Shown here one piece after another: positions 60,808 through 64,000 of a DNA stretch of 64,000 bases. The translations under genes were made by a program, and so were the position numbers. The DNA is taken from the NCBI GenBank assembly GCA_037178625.1, contig CM074129.1, positions 682,001 through 746,000 on the forward strand, read 5' to 3'. The notes below the pieces were generated by a model. That model saw only the letters and a list, made by a program, of their open reading frames with translations, did not search any database and had not been told where the DNA came from. The DNA comes from Skeletonema tropicum (Eukaryota > Bacillariophyta > Thalassiosirophyceae > Thalassiosirales > Thalassiosiraceae). Positions within the stretch are counted from its first letter, which is position 1. Each line of letters opens with the position of its first letter.

Positions 60808-62449
60808 CCACTAGAAGTAAGGCATAGCGAAAGCCATGAAGACCGACGCTATCACCGAATACAATATCCATGTGACACTTATCTAAGAATTTTCGACGTT
60901 TCTTATTTGGCTTGCCTCGTGGTGGATTTGGAATAGTTGTAAAATCTCCAAGGGTTGGTGGACGTTCCCCTGTAGATATCAGTTTGGCATTGGCAGATGC
61001 CTCAGTGATGAAGTTTTGGTTGCGAAATTTGCGACACGCGAAGATACGATGAAGCTGGAGTGTATCAAACGTGGTACGATGCTCACATGGAGCAGGTACA
61101 TTGCTTGGACGGACTGGTGGCAGTTGAGTAGGATCGTCATGGAGTTGACGAAGAGTGGATAACGAGATAGGTGGCGGAGGTTCCACATCGGCTTGCGGTG
61201 CCGGACTTACGGACGAGTCATCGGGCACCGGAGATTCTGAGATAGACTGTGAATCTGCGTCCGCTGAGTTAGAATCAGTGGCTTCAGTAGACACAGTTGT
61301 ATCATCCCCAGCCTGATCAAAGGACATATTGACAGCATCGCTCGGGACTGAGACTCTGGTACTATCTTCAACTTCCGGAGGGATGACATGCGGCGAGTCA
61401 GACACGTTGAGTACCGGTGTCTGAGCCGGGCGAGCAGATGTTGTTGGATAAACGCGAGGTTCAGCATAATCATGCTTGCCCACAAATGATCGGCCGAGCG
61501 GTTCGTAACTAATGAGATTGTCCGCGGAATCATCAACTTCCAAGATGAAATTAGGAAAGATAAGGTAAGACCCCTCATCGTGCCAAGAAAAGACCCCACA
61601 TCCAGGCATCTTTCTGTGTTTACGCAGTGAGTACAAAGGACTCCTGAGGGCCGGAACGTGAAGAACATTACGGAGTAGCACAACTTTGCCATTGAGACGA
61701 ACTACCGCGGTTCCTTCTCCTTGAATAGGTACAGATGTCGCATCGCCAAGATCACAGACTCGTCCAGGCGGACACTTTCGGTACGAGAGAAAGGCTTGGT
61801 GATCGGGTACCATAGTATGAGTTGCGCCGCTATCAGCACAAGCCCGATCTGCTGCAGTATCAACAAGTTGCAGCTTGTCTGGGTTGTGATGAAGAAAGGT
61901 TTGAAACGCCGATGTGACTGTAGAGGAAAAATCAGACGCAGTGGTTGCAGTTGCGGACCGAGCAGAGCAGCGTTGAACACGAACGTAACCAGAAGTGGAA
62001 CTTTTAGCTTTAGAGCTATTTTTAGCAACAACCTCTGTCCATAGGCCGACTTCCTCAGATTGGAATTCAGCATCATCATCATCATCGGAACTCAATTCCG
62101 TATCAACTTCACGGCCCGCTCGGAGGGCTGCATAAGGATTGACATCCGACTCTCGAGGAAGAGGAGCCGGTGCCGGGGCAGTGGAATGGCGCTCAGAAGA
62201 CGTGGCACGTTTGCCAGAGACGTGCGCATCAGGAGTGGCATCAGACGACTTCTTCTTCTTGTTATCCATATAAACCTTGAACTTTTGGAGAACTTCATCG
62301 GCCGCCGCCTTATCTTTTATGATCACATAGCCAGAACGAGCTGCGGCTGGACAGCCATCACATAACTTATGAAAGTTGTCGAGAGGCTGGTAACAGACTG
62401 GGCATTTGACTCCCTCTTTGAAGAGCTCATCTAGCTTGACCCACTTCAT
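60515..62449 (-). CDS. pol: Copia pol, proximal part: zinc domain, protease, integrase core
   Basis: It starts at an ATG that overlaps the gag stop (ATGA). Early residues hold CPVCYQPLDNFHKLCDGCP, a C2-C2 zinc-binding variant in place of the usual CCHC knuckle. The aspartic protease has ACADSGATHTMVPD (D-S-G-A). A Ser/Asp/Pro-rich spacer of about 150 residues leads to the integrase: a pre-integrase region, then CHMDIVFGDS (first Asp), FHTDFDKKLIGG (second Asp) and SANGLVERTW (Glu) of the DDE triad. Just after ERTW the frame runs to a stop at 60515, whereas the expected continuation lies in the other frame; one extra base in the TTGGACG stretch (60566-60571) would explain it. Confidence 0.85.
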   Translation of the reverse strand: MKWVKLDELFKEGVKCPVCYQPLDNFHKLCDGCPAAARSGYVIIKDKAAADEVLQKFKVYMDNKKKKSSDATPDAHVSGKRATSSERHSTAPAPAPLPRESDVNPYAALRAGREVDTELSSDDDDDAEFQSEEVGLWTEVVAKNSSKAKSSTSGYVRVQRCSARSATATTASDFSSTVTSAFQTFLHHNPDKLQLVDTAADRACADSGATHTMVPDHQAFLSYRKCPPGRVCDLGDATSVPIQGEGTAVVRLNGKVVLLRNVLHVPALRSPLYSLRKHRKMPGCGVFSWHDEGSYLIFPNFILEVDDSADNLISYEPLGRSFVGKHDYAEPRVYPTTSARPAQTPVLNVSDSPHVIPPEVEDSTRVSVPSDAVNMSFDQAGDDTTVSTEATDSNSADADSQSISESPVPDDSSVSPAPQADVEPPPPISLSTLRQLHDDPTQLPPVRPSNVPAPCEHRTTFDTLQLHRIFACRKFRNQNFITEASANAKLISTGERPPTLGDFTTIPNPPRGKPNKKRRKFLDKCHMDIVFGDSVGLHGFRYALLLVDVATRYSWIYGLTSVTGREIVNALESFRADAGRLPRRFHTDFDKKLIGGKALRFILKHRSRVIAAPAGYQSANGLVERTWTYYHRNGESLLDGETNA

Positions 62450-63996
62450 GGGTTTGTACGGATAGCTGTTTTGACGTTCCGGAGGAGTTGACGTTCCGGA
62501 GGAGGTTGACGAGGCGGAGGTTGCTGTGAAGGATTGGCTGAACTGGCACGATTAGCAGACGGAAGGCCTCGGTCCTGTCCATAAGGATCAGAAATCTTGG
62601 CAAGGATATCTTCTTGCTTGACAGCCTCAGTGAGTGTTTCCACAGTACCTGATGTCAATGTTGGATCACCCTGCTGATATTTGGCACGAATCCCCGGGTA
62701 ACGCTCAGCACAGAGTTTCGCAAGAGCCAGAAGATAGACGAATTGAGGGAGAGAGCAATCCTTAAGCCGAATGGAAAGGTCACGCACTCGTTTCATGAAT
62801 TGTGAGCCAGTTTCCTGAGGTCCCATTTCCAAAGACGCCCAATCGATAGCAGTCTTGAGCAAGTTCTGAGGCGACGTAGGATTGATCTCTTCTAAATAAT
62901 CCCTCAATACCGCAATTCCATCATTTTTATATTTGGAATTGGAGAGATAGGGATGAATGAGTTCATTCGGCACCGTGTCGAGTAGCTGACTCATGATATA
63001 ACGACTGTACTCTTCTTCCCCACTCTGAGTTTGCGTCCAATCAGTTACTCCGTCAAAGTATTTGTCGCTCTTGAAAAGGTCAATTGCCTGAAGAAACTTG
63101 GCGGCATTCTCCTCGGTACCATCCCATGATGGCATCGTGGGTTTGGTAGGAGGAGGTTTCTTTTCGGCGACCATGTGTTGCACCAATTGGAGCAATAACG
63201 CGTTTGTTACATCCTGGGACGTGGGAGCAGGAGGAATCGAGGCAGCAACTGATGGAGGATTCGGAGCAGCAGTCGGAACATGAGCTGGTGGAGGAATGGG
63301 GGCAGCAGCAGCCGGAACATGAGCTGGTGGAGGAATTGGAGCAGCAGCTGGGACGGGGGCTGGTGCCGGAGTTGGAGCAGGTGCCGGACGAGCAACCGCG
63401 GCCACAAGTTGTTGAAGGAGTAGGACAGTAGGATCCAAGGCTGGGGCATGAGGAGGTGCCGGCGCCGTAGTTTGGGGAGGAAGGGCAGCTGTAGACGCAG
63501 CAGCCGTAGAAGCGGCAGTCGCCGCCGAAGGAGCGATAGTACTTGGTGCAACAGACACACCTGGTGAAGGTGCGGCCGCTGATGATGCAGCTGGAGGGGC
63601 TGACGTGGTGGCCTGTTGAGGGCGGATTGGAGTTAATGGAATGACGGCCTGTTGCTGCGGAGGAGCTTCGGGCGTGAAAGGAGGGATGGGTGATTGCTCC
63701 TGACCAATGCCTGGAAGGGTAGTAGCAAGGATGAATGTTGGATATGTTGCCTTCCAAGCCGCAACGGAGGAAAATGGTGTGATGGCATAAAATTTGTATC
63801 CATGAGAGGCGGTCCAAGCCGCGTAGGTTTCAACTTTAGATTTTGAGACATCGTCGATCCATAGATGTTGTTGCGGATGGGTGGCTAATTCTTCGCCATT
63901 GACATGAAGCACTCCGCCTCCAGAGTGAGTGGTTCGGTCGACATCAGGCGTAGCATGAGGCCAAGTCATTGGCACGGCTGGATCGGAGGAAGTCAT
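62446..63996 (-). CDS. gag: Copia gag
   Basis: A 516-aa structural protein from ATG at 63996. An N-terminal ordered part (HLWIDDVSKSKVETYAAWTA, SHGYKFYAITPF) is followed by a long Pro/Ala/Thr-rich linker (about 115-280, with APAPTPAPAPVPAAAPIPPP-type repeats). The conserved capsid part begins near MPSWDGTEENAAKFLQAIDL and includes YIMSQLLDTVPNELIHPYL and GSQFMKRVRDLSIRLKD, as in UBN2/RVT-gag domains of copia elements. The tail is Gln/Pro/Arg-rich. There is no zinc knuckle in gag itself. The stop TGA overlaps the next ATG by 4 nt, so pol is probably made by re-initiation or a -1 shift. Confidence 0.85.
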   Translation of the reverse strand: MTSSDPAVPMTWPHATPDVDRTTHSGGGVLHVNGEELATHPQQHLWIDDVSKSKVETYAAWTASHGYKFYAITPFSSVAAWKATYPTFILATTLPGIGQEQSPIPPFTPEAPPQQQAVIPLTPIRPQQATTSAPPAASSAAAPSPGVSVAPSTIAPSAATAASTAAASTAALPPQTTAPAPPHAPALDPTVLLLQQLVAAVARPAPAPTPAPAPVPAAAPIPPPAHVPAAAAPIPPPAHVPTAAPNPPSVAASIPPAPTSQDVTNALLLQLVQHMVAEKKPPPTKPTMPSWDGTEENAAKFLQAIDLFKSDKYFDGVTDWTQTQSGEEEYSRYIMSQLLDTVPNELIHPYLSNSKYKNDGIAVLRDYLEEINPTSPQNLLKTAIDWASLEMGPQETGSQFMKRVRDLSIRLKDCSLPQFVYLLALAKLCAERYPGIRAKYQQGDPTLTSGTVETLTEAVKQEDILAKISDPYGQDRGLPSANRASSANPSQQPPPRQPPPERQLLRNVKTAIRTNP

Positions 63997-64000
63997 TGTA

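Larger units (their letters stand above)
57254..64000 (-). mobile_element. Ty1/copia LTR retrotransposon, 5' end beyond window
   Basis: Reading leftward: gag, zinc-binding domain, protease, integrase, reverse transcriptase, RNase H, polypurine tract and a probable LTR. The order protease-integrase-RT-RNase H defines copia (Pseudoviridae-type), not gypsy. The coding region is almost complete, with one frameshift in integrase, so the insertion is young but this copy is probably inactive. The 5' LTR and primer-binding site would lie to the right of 64000. Confidence 0.88.

Noticed and set aside
63080..63817. 245-aa Ser/Cys-rich ORF overlapping gag on the same strand
   Set aside because: Alternate-frame shadow of the Pro/Ala-rich gag linker; no start context and no family.

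Overview
The window looks like nuclear DNA from a diatom or a close stramenopile relative. The reasons are small GT-AG introns, BspA-type repeat proteins of two kinds (DUF285 and LRR_5), a bestrophin, a Golgi-type sulfotransferase, small acidic proteins with an RVSYECHTDLLMDDL-type motif, a degraded Lys/Ser-rich secreted protein with a PTYVPTDEPT tail, and a Ty1/copia element. No rRNA, intact tRNA, organellar or bacterial operon structure was seen. The species cannot be fixed from sequence alone.

Layout. 0-4 kb: bestrophin-like channel gene (-) and a type II membrane sulfotransferase gene (-). Two ~165-bp TTGCAAC-type repeats flank the sulfotransferase. 3.9-6.8 kb: a 2.9-kb element with inverted ends and one broken cysteine-rich ORF. 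7-11.8 kb: a P-element-like transposon with ~310-320-bp terminal inverted repeats. It has a two-exon transposase of about 1,075 aa and a convergent second gene, and both genes start at the inner edge of a repeat arm. 11.8-14 kb: a 571-bp non-coding element and a gene with a GCR1_C-like tail and an in-frame TGA. 14.4-16.4 kb: an 18-repeat DUF285 protein. 16.4-19.6 kb and 33-42.5 kb: copies of a repeated locus carrying a Ser/Pro-rich gene family (three copies) and an LRR_5 gene (one full, one fragment). 20-24.6 kb: a 1.7-kb segmental duplication plus an inverted partial copy. 24.6-31.4 kb: a broken cell-wall-type gene, then gene-poor DNA with several small foldback elements. 31.6-32.9 kb: a two-exon membrane protein resembling SLATT/DUF4231. 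34.8-36 kb: a low-complexity hypothetical gene. 38-40.6 kb: a piggyBac-type transposase fused to a DEDDh exonuclease. It interrupts one gene-family copy and has lost its own 3' end. 45.2-46.6 kb: a short hAT-like element. 46.8-47.9 kb: a coiled-coil protein. 48.5-50 kb: a decayed zinc-finger/transposon gene. 50.3-57.2 kb: nested non-autonomous elements. 57.25-64 kb: a copia retrotransposon (-) running off the right edge.

Mobile DNA accounts for more than half of the window, and many boundaries can be read directly (inverted ends, 5- or 8-bp target duplications, one filled site against an empty site). The most unusual items are the exonuclease-piggyBac fusion, the long-arm P-like element whose inverted arms place the same leader in front of two convergent genes, and a pair of non-coding elements whose two ends carry matching, copy-specific palindromes. 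Many coding regions carry a single stop or frameshift, so local decay or assembly error has to be kept in mind throughout.
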